Shown here: one piece after another, positions 16,674-31,537 of the stretch
Position numbering within the stretch: position 1 is the first letter of the stretch
Layout: each line of letters opens with the position of its first letter
Assembly: GCA_913776825.1 (NCBI GenBank)
Contig: CAJYPV010000018.1
Location: forward strand, 62,001-126,000
DNA length: 64,000 nt
Direction of reading: 5' to 3'
Source of the DNA: Burkholderiaceae bacterium
Lineage (GTDB): Bacteria; Pseudomonadota; Gammaproteobacteria; Burkholderiales; Burkholderiaceae_C
Notes under the pieces: generated by a model
Seen by the model: only the letters and a program-made list of their open reading frames with translations
Told to the model about the DNA's origin: nothing
Database searches by the model: none
Translations under genes and position numbers: made by a program

Positions 16674-17989
16674 TCATCTGCGCTGCTTCCACATGAGTCG
16701 CTCGTCGGACGGCAGCGGCGGGGAGACGGTATCGGCCCACGCCTGCTTCTTGTGGAGTTCTGCTTCGGAGTCCGCATATCTGGCGGCGATCTCCCGGAAG
16801 GTGTCCTGGATGTCGATGAACACATCGACCAGCTCCGGATCGAAATGGTTCCCGCGGCCTTCCACGATCAGCGCGGCCGCGTTTTCGTGGGTCATCCCTT
16901 CTTTGTAGATCCGGCGGCTGATCAGCGCGTCATAGACATCCGCCAGCGCCATCAGGCGTGCCGACAGCGGAATGGCCGTGCCCTTCAGGCCGAGTGGATA
17001 GCCGGAGCCGTCCCATTTCTCCTGATGGCTGTAGGCGATGTCCTTGGCCATGGACAGAAACGCCACCGGCGTGCCGAGCTGACGTTCCGCCTGCGAGATC
17101 GCATCCCGGCCGAGGGTGGTGTGCGTCTTCATGATTTCGAACTCGGCGGCGTCGAAGCGGCCGGGCTTGAGCAGGATGCGGTCCGGAATCCCCACCTTGC
17201 CGATGTCATGCAGCGGCGCGGATTTGAACAAGGTGTCGATGTAGGCATCGGTGAGCTGCGCCTCATGGCCCGGTCGTTGACGCAAGGCCTGGGCGAGGGC
17301 GCGCACATAGTGCTGGGTCCGACGGATGTGATTGCCGGTGTCGTTGTCGCGCGTCTCGGCCAGCGAGGCCATCGCCAGGATGGTCACATCCTGGATGGCG
17401 GCCAGTTCGGCGGTTCGACGCGCCACCTCCCGTTCCAGGAAGCTGGCCTTGTCGCGCAGGAAATCGGCACTGGCCTTGAGCAGCAGTTGGGTGCGCACCC
17501 GGGCCAGCACGATCGGCGGGCTGATCGGCTTGGTGATGTAGTCGACCGCGCCGAGGCTGAAACCGCGGGTCTCGTCGGCCACGTCGGACTTGGCCGTGAG
17601 GAAGATGATCGGGATGTCGCGCGTCGTCGGCGAGGCCTTCAGCCGTGCGCACACCTCGTAGCCGTCGATGCCCGGCATCATCACATCGAGCAGGATCAGA
17701 TCCGGCGCGGGCGCGGCATGCGCGATCCGCAAGGCCTTCTCGCCGCCATTGGCGATCTTGACGCGGTACTCGTCGCGCAGCAGCTCGCTCATCAGCGAGA
17801 GGTTGTCCGGCGTGTCGTCCACCACCAGCACGATGGGACGGTCTGCGGCCGCCGTGGCGGCCCGCGCTGCCTCGCTGGGGGCTGGCAGGGTCGCCGGATT
17901 GGAGCCGTGGAGCGCCGCGTCTGCGCCAGCGGGGACGGGCCTCGCCTCAGCCGTGGAAGACGGCGACCGGGGCGTCGGGACGACATCCG

Positions 17990-17993
<4 letters not shown>
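16674..17993 (-). CDS. Response regulator with HD-GYP c-di-GMP phosphodiesterase domain
   Basis: A 439-residue RpfG-type protein. After a 50-residue Ala/Pro-rich start comes a receiver domain (about 53-170) with phospho-acceptor D103 ([15 protein letters not shown]) and the lysine of DYITKPIS. A coiled linker follows, then an HD-GYP domain (about 200-400) with H262-D263 ([12 protein letters not shown]) and G331-Y332-P333 ([12 protein letters not shown]). All core residues are intact, so hydrolysis of cyclic di-GMP is expected. Its start overlaps the upstream hybrid kinase stop by 4 bases (ATGA), so the two are translationally coupled and very probably partners. Confidence 0.92.
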
Positions 17994-21952
<3,959 letters not shown>

Positions 21953-22143
21953 CCTCGTCCTCCCCCTTCGAACCGTGGCGGCGTCCGCCGGGCCTGGTGG
22001 ATCTGAACTGCTCGCGCCAGTGTAGGGGCGGGCGTGTCGATGGGAAGTCCCCTGGCCCGGGTGACGACACGGACCCTGCGCGACGGCGGGACGAGTTCAC
22101 GTCCTACAGCTCGGCCGTGGCCGGCCCACTACGATTCCATCCC

Positions 22144-23592
22144 ATGACCGGACCGGATCATTCCTCCCTGCCTGACCCGCCTGTGGACCTGTCGCCGCCG
22201 AATGCGGCGTTCCCATCGCCGCCCGAGTCGGGGCCGGTTCGCGCGACCAGCGACGCCGATGCTGCAGTGCAGCGCGAGTTGGCGACGGCGCAGCATGTGC
22301 CTGCCGAGGTCATGCCCGATGTTCAGAACATCCCGGCGCTGCCGACGGATCGCACGCAAGACCCGGCTCCGACGCCCACGTCGGTAGCGCGATCTCGTCC
22401 GTTCGTGGCTGATGCCGGCGACCTGGTCATCGCTCGTCCCGAAGGCTTGTACTGCCCGCCCGGGGATTTCTACATCGACCCGTGGCGACCGGTGGATCGG
22501 GCCGTCATCACCCATGGCCACAGCGACCATGCGCGCTGGGGCCACGGGCATTACCTGGCCCATCGCGACAGCGAGGCCATCCTGCGTCGCCGCCTGGGCG
22601 AGTCGATCCAGCTTCAAACCCTCGAATACGGCGAGGTGGTGAATCACCATGGCGTGAAGGTCTCGCTGCATCCGGCCGGGCATGTGCTCGGCTCGGCGCA
22701 GGTGCGGCTGGAGCATGGGGGGCGCGTGTGGGTGGCGTCTGGCGACTACAAGCTGGAGGCCGACGGCACCTGCGCGCCGTTCGAGCCGGTGCGCTGCGAC
22801 ACCTTCATCACCGAATCCACCTTCGGCCTGCCGATCTACCGCTGGCCGTCCCAGGCCGAACTGTTTGCGGAGATCGACGCCTGGTGGCGCCGCAATGCCG
22901 AGGCCGGGCGCGCGTCGGTGCTGTATGCCTATGCCTTGGGCAAGGCCCAGCGGCTGCTGCATGGCGTCGACGAATCGATCGGCCCGATCGTCGCCCATGG
23001 CGCGGTGGAGCCGCTCAACGAGGTCTATCGCGCGGCCGGCGTGCGGATGCCGCGAACCTTTCTGGCCACCGATCCGTCGCTGGACAAGGCCGCGTTGTCG
23101 CGCTCGCTGGTGATCGCGCCGCCGTCCGCCGCACGCTCGACCTGGCTGCGCCGCTTCGGCGCCGATCCGGCGGATGCCTTCGCCAGTGGCTGGATGCAAT
23201 TGCGCGGCACGCGCCGCCGCCGCGGCGTGGACCGCGGCTTCGTGGTGTCCGACCATGCCGACTGGCCCGGCCTGCAATCCGCCATTCGCGCGACCGGTGC
23301 GGAACGGATCTTCGTCACCCACGGCAGCGTGCCGGTGATGGTGCGCTGGCTCAATGAACAAGGCCTGCGGGCTCAGGCCTTCGCGACTGAATACGGCGAT
23401 GAGGACGATGGCCCGGAAGGCGCCGCCGCCGACGCGCTGACGAGCGACGCACCGGCGGACGCGTCGAGCGAGAAGGCCGCGCTCGAGCCGGCTGGAGGAG
23501 TCGACCGATCGGCCGACGCAGCACGCCGCGCATCAGAGGCCGCCGAATCGCCCATCGCGGACGGGACCGGCACGACGCAGGAGTCCGCATGA
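22144..23592 (+). CDS. Ligase-associated DNA damage response exonuclease (metallo-beta-lactamase fold)
   Basis: About 482 residues from ATG 22144. The recognisable core starts near residue 92 (DLVIARPEGLYCPPGDFYID). It carries the metal motif H124-G-H126-S-D128-H129, the later HPAGHVLGSAQV and ASGDYK segments, and a beta-CASP-like end with VVSDHADWPGL and FVTHGS. It matches the exonuclease of the four-gene ligase/helicase repair cassette. About 90 residues before the core and 60 after it are Ala/Pro/Ser/Thr-rich and look disordered, making it longer than usual for the family. The frame is open from 21997. Its stop overlaps the ligase start (ATGA). Confidence 0.9.
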   Translation: MTGPDHSSLPDPPVDLSPPNAAFPSPPESGPVRATSDADAAVQRELATAQHVPAEVMPDVQNIPALPTDRTQDPAPTPTSVARSRPFVADAGDLVIARPEGLYCPPGDFYIDPWRPVDRAVITHGHSDHARWGHGHYLAHRDSEAILRRRLGESIQLQTLEYGEVVNHHGVKVSLHPAGHVLGSAQVRLEHGGRVWVASGDYKLEADGTCAPFEPVRCDTFITESTFGLPIYRWPSQAELFAEIDAWWRRNAEAGRASVLYAYALGKAQRLLHGVDESIGPIVAHGAVEPLNEVYRAAGVRMPRTFLATDPSLDKAALSRSLVIAPPSAARSTWLRRFGADPADAFASGWMQLRGTRRRRGVDRGFVVSDHADWPGLQSAIRATGAERIFVTHGSVPVMVRWLNEQGLRAQAFATEYGDEDDGPEGAAADALTSDAPADASSEKAALEPAGGVDRSADAARRASEAAESPIADGTGTTQESA

Positions 23593-25544
23593 AAGCGTTC
23601 GCCGCGCTCTACCGCGACCTGGATGCGTCGACCGGCAGCCTCGCCAAGCAGGCCGCGCTGCAGGCTTACCTGCGTCAGGCGCCATCCGATGATGCGGCCT
23701 GGGCGGTGTATTTCCTGGCCGGCGGCAAGCCGCGTCAACTGGTGCCGAATGCCTTGCTGCGCGCACAGGCGCGGCTGGCGGCGGGTCTGCCCGAATGGCT
23801 GTTCGACGAAAGCTATGACGCGGTCGGGGATCTCGCCGAGACGATCGCCTTGCTGCTGCCCGAGCCGACCGCGACCATGGACCGGCCGCTGTCGGAATGG
23901 ATGCGCGACCATCTGCTGCCGCTGCGAGGCCAGCCGCCCGAGGCGCTGGCGCTGACGCTGCAAAGCCAATGGGCGACGCTGGATGCGTCGCAGCGCTTCG
24001 TCTACTTCAAGCTGATCACCGGCGCATTTCGGGTGGGCGTGTCCAAGCTGCAGGTCACGCAGGCCCTGGCCGCCGTCAGCGGCGTGGACGCCAAGATCAT
24101 CGCCCAGCGCCTGATGGGCTACACCCACATCGGCGCGCGGCCCACTGCGGCCGACTACGACGCGCTCATCGCCCCCGCCGATGCCGATTCGGCCGATGGC
24201 GCGGCGCGCGGCGGGCAGCCGTATCCGTTCTTCCTGGCCCATCCGTTCAACCTGCCGCTGGCCGAGTTCGACGCCACCCTGGGTCCGCCGCAGGACTGGC
24301 TGATCGAATGGAAATGGGACGGCATCCGCGCGCAACTGGTGCAGCGCGGCGGTCAGGCCTCGATCTGGTCGCGGGGCGAAGAGCTGATAACCGATCGCTT
24401 CCCGGAACTGCGCACGCTCGGCGAAGCCTTGCCAAACGGCACGGTGCTGGATGGGGAAATCCTCGTCTGGCGCGACGGCCGCGCTCAGCCATTCGCCGAG
24501 CTGCAACAACGCATCGGGCGCAAGACCTTGTCGGCCAAGCTGCTGCGTGATTTGCCGGTGGTGCTGTGCGTGTATGACCTGCTCGAAGAAGAGGGCGTCG
24601 ATCTGCGGGACCGCCCGCAACGCGAGCGTCGTGAGCGGCTGGAAGCGATCGTGGCGGCGCATCCGTTGCCCGGCCTGGCACTCAGCCCGCTGATCGACGG
24701 ATCGACCTGGCAAGACCTGGCCCGTGTGCGGGAGCAGGCGAGGGCGCTGGGAGTGGAGGGCATGATGCTCAAGCGGGCGGATGCGCGCTATGGCGTCGGT
24801 CGCACCAAGGACGTCGGCGTGTGGTGGAAATGGAAGATCGATCCGTTGTCGGTCGATGCAGTGCTGATCTATGCGCAGCGCGGTCATGGCCGTCGGGCGA
24901 GTCTCTATTCCGACTACACCTTCGCGGTCTGGAACGGTCCGCCGGAGGATCCGGATCGGCAGTTGGTGCCTTTCGCCAAGGCCTATTCGGGTCTGACCGA
25001 TGTGGAGATCGGCCAGGTGGACGCGGTCATCCGCAAGACCACCCTCGAAACCTTCGGTCCGGTGCGCAGCGTCAAGCCGACGCTGGTGTTCGAGCTGGGC
25101 TTCGAAGGCATCGCGCGCAGCGCGCGGCACAAGAGCGGCATCGCGGTGCGCTTCCCGCGGATGCTGCGCCGCCGCGACGACAAACCGGTGGCAGAGGCCG
25201 ACACGCTGCAGACCCTGCAAGCCCTGTTGCCGCAAGAAGGCGCTGGGAATCCGGCAGACCAGAACGCTGATCCTGCGGCGCCTGCCGGCCGGGCTTATCC
25301 GAAGGCCAGGCCCAAGGCCAAGGCGGGCGCTGCGTCACCACCTAATGAGGATGGCGTGGATTCGAATGCCTCGCCGTCCACGTCCTCAGCAGCGAAAGCT
25401 GCGTCACCCATCGCGCCCCCATCGACATCGACGGCCAGCGCGCTGCCAACGCAGGCGACGCTGCCCTTGCCTGACGCAGCGCTGGCGCCCACGGACCATG
25501 ACGATCTGGCGCACCACGCCGAGACGCCGGAGGATCGGCGTTGA
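23589..25544 (+). CDS. ATP-dependent DNA ligase of the Lhr-core repair cassette
   Basis: A 651-residue ligase. An N-terminal DNA-binding domain (about 1-200) is followed by the nucleotidyltransferase, with active-site lysine K242 in [11 protein letters not shown], the VLDGEILVW motif, the GVEGMMLKR motif and [15 protein letters not shown], then the OB fold. It seals nicks with ATP, unlike the NAD-dependent replicative LigA. Residues after about 545 form a low-complexity Ala/Lys/Ser/Thr tail (about 105 residues) of biased composition. The 4-base overlaps with the exonuclease upstream and the helicase downstream show a tightly coupled operon. Confidence 0.93.
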   Translation: MKAFAALYRDLDASTGSLAKQAALQAYLRQAPSDDAAWAVYFLAGGKPRQLVPNALLRAQARLAAGLPEWLFDESYDAVGDLAETIALLLPEPTATMDRPLSEWMRDHLLPLRGQPPEALALTLQSQWATLDASQRFVYFKLITGAFRVGVSKLQVTQALAAVSGVDAKIIAQRLMGYTHIGARPTAADYDALIAPADADSADGAARGGQPYPFFLAHPFNLPLAEFDATLGPPQDWLIEWKWDGIRAQLVQRGGQASIWSRGEELITDRFPELRTLGEALPNGTVLDGEILVWRDGRAQPFAELQQRIGRKTLSAKLLRDLPVVLCVYDLLEEEGVDLRDRPQRERRERLEAIVAAHPLPGLALSPLIDGSTWQDLARVREQARALGVEGMMLKRADARYGVGRTKDVGVWWKWKIDPLSVDAVLIYAQRGHGRRASLYSDYTFAVWNGPPEDPDRQLVPFAKAYSGLTDVEIGQVDAVIRKTTLETFGPVRSVKPTLVFELGFEGIARSARHKSGIAVRFPRMLRRRDDKPVAEADTLQTLQALLPQEGAGNPADQNADPAAPAGRAYPKARPKAKAGAASPPNEDGVDSNASPSTSSAAKAASPIAPPSTSTASALPTQATLPLPDAALAPTDHDDLAHHAETPEDRR

Positions 25545-28510
25545 GCAAGCCCACGGCCAAAGCGTCGTTGCGACCGGAGGAAGCCTGGCTTCAACAGCAG
25601 GGCTGGGCCGCGTTCCCGTTTCAGCGTCAGGTGTGGGAGGCGATCGCCGCCGGGCGCAGCGGCCTGCTGCATTCCAGCACCGGCAGCGGCAAGACCCTGG
25701 CCGTGTGGCTGGGCGCGCTGGCCGCGTTGCGCGCCGCACCGGGCCTGGCCGCGAGAACGCGCGGCGGCAAGCCGGTGGCGCCGGCCCTGACGGTGTTGTG
25801 GATCACGCCGATGCGGGCGCTCGCGGCCGACACGATGCGCTCGCTGCAGGCGCCGATGGCATCGATGTGTCCGGATTGGTCGATCGGCCTGCGCAGCGGC
25901 GACACCACCTCGGCCCAGCGCGCCGCGCAGGACCGTCGACTGCCGACGGTGCTGGTGACCACGCCCGAAAGCCTGTCGCTGCTGCTGTCGCGCGCGGATG
26001 CGCGGGACCAGCTCGGGCAGGTGCAATTGGTCGTGGTCGACGAATGGCATGAGCTGATGGGCAACAAGCGCGGTGTGCAGACGCAGCTCGCGCTCGCCCG
26101 CTTGCGCACGTTTCGGCGGGAGCGCGTGATCTCGTCGGACGGCGAGGGCGGTGACGGCGGCAGCGCCGGATTGCCAGCGTCCGCGGCGTCGAACTTGTCG
26201 ACGCGAGACGACGCACCGGACCTCGACGCCCCAACGGCCGCTGCTGCGAAGCGCTCATCGGCCAAGAGCTCGCGGCGCATGACCCACATCGCCGCCAATG
26301 CCGGCGCGAACGGCGCGCTGATGACCTGGGGCCTGTCCGCCACGCTCGGCAACCTGGATGAAGCGCTGCAGACCTTGCTGGGCGCCGACACGCCCGCCCA
26401 AACCGTTGGCGCCGACACGACGAAGGCGCCACCCGCGCCGGATGCGGTCGATTCGCCCGATGCGGTGGATGCCGCCTCGTGTCCCCCGCCCGCGCTTGTG
26501 CAGGGCGAGACCGACAAGACGCTGGTCATCGACACGCTGCTGCCCGCGACGGCGGAGCGCTTCGCCTGGGCCGGCCACATGGGCCTGCGCATGCTGCCGC
26601 AGGTGGTCGCGGCGATCGAGGAAAGCCAGAGCTGTCTGGTCTTCACCAACATGCGCTCGCAGGCGGAGCGCTGGTATCGGGCCTTGCTCGAAGCCCGGCC
26701 GGACTGGGCCGGCGTGCTGGCGCTGCACCATGGGTCGCTGGACCGCGAGGTGCGCGAGTGGGTGGAGCTCGGTCTCAAGGAGGGTCGGGTCAAGGCGGCG
26801 GTCTGCACGTCCAGCCTGGATCTGGGCGTGGACTTTCTGCCGGTGGATCGGGTCCTGCAGATCGGATCGGCCAAAGGCGTGGCGCGGCTGGTGCAGCGCG
26901 CCGGACGCTCCGGGCATGCGCCGGGACGACCGTCCCGCATCACCCTGGTGCCGACCCACAGTCTGGAGCTGGTGGAAGCGGCCGCTGCCCGGGAAGCGGT
27001 GCAGGCCGGCCAGATCGAGGCCCGCCACAGCCCGCGCGAGCCCTTGGACGTGATGGTGCAGCACCTGGTCACCGTCGCGCTGGGCGGTGGCTTTCGTCCG
27101 GAGGCGTTGCTGGCGGAGGTGCGCGGCACCGTGGCCTACCGCGAGCTGTCGGACGCGTCCTGGCAATGGTGTCTGGACTTCGTGCGCCAGGGCGGGCCGT
27201 CGCTGGCCGCGTATCCGGACTATCACCGGGTCACGCCGGACGAGCAGGGCATCTGGCGGGTGCCGGATGCGCGACTGGCCCGTCGGCATCGGGTCAACAT
27301 CGGCACCATCGTCAGCGATGCGGCGGTGTCGGTGCAGTACCTGACCGGCGGCAAGCTCGGCACGGTGGAGGAAAGCTTCATCGCCCGACTGCGACCGGGC
27401 GATGCGTTCATGTTCAGCGGTCGGTTGCTGGAACTGGTGCGGGTCGAGCAGATGACCGCGCTGGTGCGGCGCGCCACGGCCGGCCGCGTCGCGCTGCCGC
27501 GCTGGAACGGCGGGCGCATGCCGCTGTCCAGCACGCTCGCGGACGCGGTGCTGCGCCAACTCGCGCGCGCCGATGCGGGCCATGACGACTCGCCGGAGAT
27601 GGCCTGCGTGCGGCCGCTGATCGACATCCAGCGCAAGTGGTCCGGCGTGCCGCAGCCCGATGTGCTCGTGGCCGAGACGCTGAAATCCCGCGAGGGCTGG
27701 CACCTGTTCCTCTATCCGTTCGCCGGCCGGCAGGTGCATCTGGGATTGGCCGGGCTGCTGGCCTGGCGCGCGGCGCAACCGGAGACCGGCACCTTCTCGA
27801 TCGCCTTGAACGATTACGGCATCGAGCTGCTGAGCGTCAAGCCGATCGACTGGGCGGGGCGGCTGCCCGCGCTGCTGACGCTGCCATCGATGGACGTGCT
27901 GCTGCAGGAGGTGCTGGCCAGCCTGAACGCGACCGAACTGGCGCGCCGGCGCTTTCGCGAGATCGCGCGCATCTCGGGCCTGATCTTCCAGAGCCATCCC
28001 GGCGAGCGCCGCAGCAATCGCCAGTTGCAGGCCTCGGCCAGCCTGTTCTTCGAGGTGTTCCAGCAATACGACCCGCAGAACCGGTTGCTGGCTCAGGCCG
28101 AGCAGGAGCTACTGACGCAGGAGCTCGACGTGCGGCAACTGGCCGCAGCGCTGGGCCGCATCGCCACGCAGCGCCTGGCGGTGCATGCGCTGCGCAAGCC
28201 CACGCCGCTCGCGTTTCCGCTGATGGTGGAACGCTTCCGCGAAAAGCTGAGCAATGAGCCGCTGGGCGAGCGCATCGCGCGCATGGTGTCGGAGCTGGAA
28301 CGCAGCGCGGGCGGCGACACCGTCGGCACCGCACATGAGCCGGCTGAACGGGTCTATGCCAAGGCCGCGTCACCGCAGTGGGCGATCGACACGGTGGATG
28401 CCTCGCTGGCGATGGAGCCTCGCGGCGAGGCGCCGGCCCGTCGCGCACGCGGCGATCGGTCGGACCGACGTGAACGACGGGCGCGCCGCGATCGCGTCAC
28501 GCGCGCTTGA
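25541..28510 (+). CDS. Ligase-associated DEXH-box helicase (Lhr-core type)
   Basis: A 989-residue superfamily 2 helicase, starting at TTG 25541 inside the ligase stop (TTGA overlap). It has Walker A with SSTGSGKT near residue 50, the DEWHEL form of motif II ([15 protein letters not shown]), motif [11 protein letters not shown], and motif VI near [16 protein letters not shown]. An Lhr-type winged-helix and core follow, with a C-terminal low-complexity Arg/Asp tail. Two Ala/Asp/Ser-rich insertions, near residues 195-245 and 285-330, enlarge it beyond the usual 800-850. It would translocate on single-stranded DNA and unwind duplexes in DNA repair with its operon partners. Confidence 0.93.
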   Translation: MSKPTAKASLRPEEAWLQQQGWAAFPFQRQVWEAIAAGRSGLLHSSTGSGKTLAVWLGALAALRAAPGLAARTRGGKPVAPALTVLWITPMRALAADTMRSLQAPMASMCPDWSIGLRSGDTTSAQRAAQDRRLPTVLVTTPESLSLLLSRADARDQLGQVQLVVVDEWHELMGNKRGVQTQLALARLRTFRRERVISSDGEGGDGGSAGLPASAASNLSTRDDAPDLDAPTAAAAKRSSAKSSRRMTHIAANAGANGALMTWGLSATLGNLDEALQTLLGADTPAQTVGADTTKAPPAPDAVDSPDAVDAASCPPPALVQGETDKTLVIDTLLPATAERFAWAGHMGLRMLPQVVAAIEESQSCLVFTNMRSQAERWYRALLEARPDWAGVLALHHGSLDREVREWVELGLKEGRVKAAVCTSSLDLGVDFLPVDRVLQIGSAKGVARLVQRAGRSGHAPGRPSRITLVPTHSLELVEAAAAREAVQAGQIEARHSPREPLDVMVQHLVTVALGGGFRPEALLAEVRGTVAYRELSDASWQWCLDFVRQGGPSLAAYPDYHRVTPDEQGIWRVPDARLARRHRVNIGTIVSDAAVSVQYLTGGKLGTVEESFIARLRPGDAFMFSGRLLELVRVEQMTALVRRATAGRVALPRWNGGRMPLSSTLADAVLRQLARADAGHDDSPEMACVRPLIDIQRKWSGVPQPDVLVAETLKSREGWHLFLYPFAGRQVHLGLAGLLAWRAAQPETGTFSIALNDYGIELLSVKPIDWAGRLPALLTLPSMDVLLQEVLASLNATELARRRFREIARISGLIFQSHPGERRSNRQLQASASLFFEVFQQYDPQNRLLAQAEQELLTQELDVRQLAAALGRIATQRLAVHALRKPTPLAFPLMVERFREKLSNEPLGERIARMVSELERSAGGDTVGTAHEPAERVYAKAASPQWAIDTVDASLAMEPRGEAPARRARGDRSDRRERRARRDRVTRA

Positions 28511-28556
28511 GCGGTGATGGCCGTGGTGCAGGCCGGATCGCGGCGATGATCTCGAC

Positions 28557-29429
28557 ATGACGACTTGGATCCAGGATGACGGCGCCGGCAGCGGTGCCAA
28601 CGCTCCGATGAACGCCACCACAGGCGCTGCTGCGGAAAGGTCGGCAGACGCCGCGACGGGTGCCGCCGACGGCACCCTCGGCGCCATCTTCGGCGCGAAG
28701 GCCGTGACGCTGGCGGGCGAGCCGGTGCACCTCCTGCCGGAGCGAGCGCTGTGGTGGCCGGCGGCCCGCACGCTCTTCGTGGCGGATGTGCATCTGGGCA
28801 AGGCCGCGAGCTTTCGCGCGCTGGGCCAGCCGGTCCCGTCCGGCACGACCCGGGACAACCTGGACCGCCTCAGCACCCTGATCGATCGCTGGCAAGCCGA
28901 GCGGCTGGTGGTGCTGGGCGACTGGCTGCATGCTGCGGCGGCGCAGCAGGCGCAGGTGATCGAGCCGGTGATGGCCTGGCGGTCCCGGCACGCCGCCTTG
29001 CACTGCCTGCTGGTGCGAGGCAACCACGACAGCCATGCCGGCGACCCACCGCCGGCGCTGCGCTTCGAGATGGTCGACGAGCCGCATCGGATGGGGCCGT
29101 TCGCGGCCTGCCATATGCCGGGCGCATCGGGGGAGCCTTCGCCGGCGATCGAGGACACTGCAGGCCCGGCGCGCGCTGATGCCGTCGGCTTCCGGCTGGC
29201 GGGACATTTGCACCCGGCGGTGCGGCTGCACGGCGCGGGCGGCGATCGGCTTCGTCTGCCGTGTTTTTGCGAGACCGCGCAGCAGTTGATCCTGCCCGCC
29301 TTCGGTGCCTTCACCGGGACCACCGTGTCGGGTTTGCCGGCCGGCGCCCGGTGTTATCCGGTGGGCGGCGGTCAGGTGCATGGGCCGATTCCCGCGCCTG
29401 CGCAGGGCGTGCGGTTTCGGCGGCGGTAG
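28557..29429 (+). CDS. pdeM: Ligase-associated DNA damage response endonuclease PdeM (metallophosphoesterase)
   Basis: A 290-residue binuclear metallophosphoesterase. Metal-ligand motifs are D77-x-H79 (LFVADVHLGKA), the GDWLHAAA segment, GNHDSHAG and LAGHLHPAVRL. These match the manganese endonuclease of the Lhr-core cassette. The first 40 residues are a Gly/Ala/Thr/Asp-rich extension not needed for the fold. It follows the helicase by 46 bases on the same strand and completes the exonuclease-ligase-helicase-endonuclease set. Confidence 0.9.
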   Translation: MTTWIQDDGAGSGANAPMNATTGAAAERSADAATGAADGTLGAIFGAKAVTLAGEPVHLLPERALWWPAARTLFVADVHLGKAASFRALGQPVPSGTTRDNLDRLSTLIDRWQAERLVVLGDWLHAAAAQQAQVIEPVMAWRSRHAALHCLLVRGNHDSHAGDPPPALRFEMVDEPHRMGPFAACHMPGASGEPSPAIEDTAGPARADAVGFRLAGHLHPAVRLHGAGGDRLRLPCFCETAQQLILPAFGAFTGTTVSGLPAGARCYPVGGGQVHGPIPAPAQGVRFRRR

Positions 29430-29533
29430 TCGGACCGGGCGCGTCGCCGTGGCGAGCCCTGAGGCCGGCGGGAATGGGCCCGCGCTGAGGATGTCCGTCG
29501 ATCAGGTCATCAGGGGCGCCGGGGCTCAGAGCA

Positions 29534-29770
29534 TCAAGGAATCAGGCCACCGAGCTCGGTGTGATAGTCGCCCACCTCGGTCCATTCGGACAGTGCGGCG
29601 GGGGCGGCGAACTGACTCGCGACGGCCTGGGCCGCGGCTTCGGCGGTGGGAAAGGAATCGCCCCAAGGCTCGCCGTTGCGTTTGACCCGCCAGCGCCGCG
29701 ACAGCCTCGGCTTGATGGTGAACCTGCCGTCCACGCTCACATAGGCATAGGAAATCGTGTCCAAATCCAT
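29534..29770 (-). CDS. Small hypothetical protein
   Basis: A 78-residue soluble protein (starts MDLDTISYAYVSVDGRFTIK) that I do not recognise. A GGAG ribosome site lies 6 bases before the ATG. The composition is ordinary and folded in look: alternating beta-like segments (YAYVSVDGRFTIK, RWRVKRNGEPWG), an Ala-rich helix (TAEAAAQAVASQF) and a final beta-like EWTEVGDYHTEL. There are no Cys or membrane segments. It is convergent with pdeM. The 303-base gap upstream to 30074 has no recognisable gene. Confidence 0.6.
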   Translation of the reverse strand: MDLDTISYAYVSVDGRFTIKPRLSRRWRVKRNGEPWGDSFPTAEAAAQAVASQFAAPAALSEWTEVGDYHTELGGLIP

Positions 29771-30073
29771 CGTGCACTCCGCGGTCTCAGGGTGGGTCGC
29801 GTCTGGTGTGGTGCGTCAGACTGTCGTTGATCCATCCTCGATCGGCAACCCTCATGCCCAGGGATGCTCTGCAAAACTCCCGCGAGGCATTTTGCAGAGA
29901 TTCCCGACGGGACGGGCTCAGCGACGGCCAGGCTGAAGCCGCGCACGGACGCGCGGCTGTGCGGCCAGGCCGTCGTCGGAAGCCTCCGAAAAATCCGAGG
30001 AGCCGCCCGCCTGCCGCCGACTCGGCCGAATGCGCCCTTGCCCCGTGCATGCCGGCGGCTGGCCGGGTCGCGC

Positions 30074-31366
30074 TCACTGCGGCTGGCGAGCGCGAGTCGG
30101 CGGCGTGGTGGGCGCCAGGTCGACTGGACCCGCCCCGGCGTCCGCATCGATCACGGCACGACGGTGATCGAGGTCCGGCGTGGCCACGGGGCCGCTCATC
30201 GCCGGGGGCACGGTGGGCGCGCCGTGAATCGGCAGCGGCTCAGGAGGGCGGCGCTGAGGCGCCGAGACCGCAGCGGTGGTCAGCCACGCGGGCTGACGCC
30301 GTTGATCCGCCACCACCTGGTCGATCGAACGCAGGTCGGGAATGCCGGTGATCTCGCTCATGACCGAGGCCGTCAGGCCCGGCGATTTCGAGAGCCCGAT
30401 CACGCCATCCGCATAGGCTTCCAGCGCCTCGCGGTCATGCCGCAGATCGCCGACCAGGGGACCGCCCTGATCGGGCCGTCGATGCAGCACGCGATGCAAC
30501 AGCGCCGGGCTCAAGGGCTCGTGACGATTCAAGGCGAGCAGAAAGTCCATCAGGTTCATGATGATCTGGCTGGCGCGCTCGGACTGAAAGAGATGGCGCA
30601 GCACATCACGCGCCGGGCGTCCTCGCGGCCCATCGGCCGGCGCCTGCAGATCGGAGACGGCGTCCTCGACGGTGAGCAAGCCCTGTTGCACCGCCTCCAG
30701 CCGCAGTTCGAAGGGGCGATGCGCGTCGAGGGGTTCGCAGGTCTGCAGAAAGCGCTCCAGCCCGGGCACGCGGTGACCCTCCCGATCGAGCAGCAAGGCG
30801 CGCGCTTCATCGGGCGTGATCGTCTCTTGTCGCACCTGTTGATTCAGCAGCCGCACGAGGATGGCCGCCACGTTCTGATCCAGGCTGATCTGCAGCACGC
30901 GTTGCAAGGCCGTCGTGCCGTCGTCGCGTCGCTGGCCGAGCAGGCCGAACGCATTCAGATCCGGCAACTGACCGCCTCGCACCAACTGCTCGATCGCGAC
31001 GAAGAAGGCCTCCAGCTTGTCGGCGAGCTTCGGGACATTGACCTGGTGGAGTGGCGCGTCGCCATGGCGATGGGTGCCGGTCAGGATGTCGAGGACATCG
31101 CGAGGAGTAAGCCACCGTTGGTCCAGACCTCGGCAGACCAGTGCCATGAAGTAGCGCACATCGGCGGCGCTGCCGTGGCTCAGCGCAGCCGCCATCGGTG
31201 CGCGGCCATCCCGCAGGGGGCGCAACAGTTGTCGCGCCGAATGGAGCTCGTGCAGGTCATGCGCGGCGTGGCCCTCGAAGGCCTCCGGCTGCGCCTCGTC
31301 GGCGCCGTCGGCAGACCGGGAGCTGCCCGCATCGGGGGAGGGCGAGGAAGGAGGAAGTCTGTGCAT
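30074..31366 (-). CDS. Unrecognised protein with about six tandem 48-residue helical repeats
   Basis: A 430-residue protein of unknown family. After a Ser/Pro/Ala-rich start (1-55) come helical repeats of about 48-52 residues at 56-103, 104-151, 152-200, 201-252 and 253-302, plus a shorter one at 303-345. Each has a hydrophobic start (APMAAAL, APLHQV, TALQRVL, PGLERFL, RDVLRHL, PLVGDL) and a second helix preceded by a turn (WLTPRDVLDIL, TITPDEARALL, LLTVEDAVSDL, PLSPALLHRVL). A Pro-rich disordered tail follows from about 365. This implies an alpha-solenoid, ankyrin- or HEAT-like in plan. No Shine-Dalgarno is obvious before ATG 31366. Architecture and context would suit a secreted effector or scaffold, but that is speculation. 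Confidence 0.6.
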   Translation of the reverse strand: MHRLPPSSPSPDAGSSRSADGADEAQPEAFEGHAAHDLHELHSARQLLRPLRDGRAPMAAALSHGSAADVRYFMALVCRGLDQRWLTPRDVLDILTGTHRHGDAPLHQVNVPKLADKLEAFFVAIEQLVRGGQLPDLNAFGLLGQRRDDGTTALQRVLQISLDQNVAAILVRLLNQQVRQETITPDEARALLLDREGHRVPGLERFLQTCEPLDAHRPFELRLEAVQQGLLTVEDAVSDLQAPADGPRGRPARDVLRHLFQSERASQIIMNLMDFLLALNRHEPLSPALLHRVLHRRPDQGGPLVGDLRHDREALEAYADGVIGLSKSPGLTASVMSEITGIPDLRSIDQVVADQRRQPAWLTTAAVSAPQRRPPEPLPIHGAPTVPPAMSGPVATPDLDHRRAVIDADAGAGPVDLAPTTPPTRARQPQ

Positions 31367-31537
31367 GCTGAAACCGGATGGGGTGGGTGGAATCCGTCTC
31401 CGCCGGAACGGCGGAGACGGGCGAGAGTCTGCGGTCTTCGGTCAAGGCGCTGGACGGTGACGTCGGCGAAGAGCTGCTGCGCCGATGATCTGGGGCACCT
31501 CGGTCACCTCGGCCGCGAGGGGTGATGCAGCGCGTCC

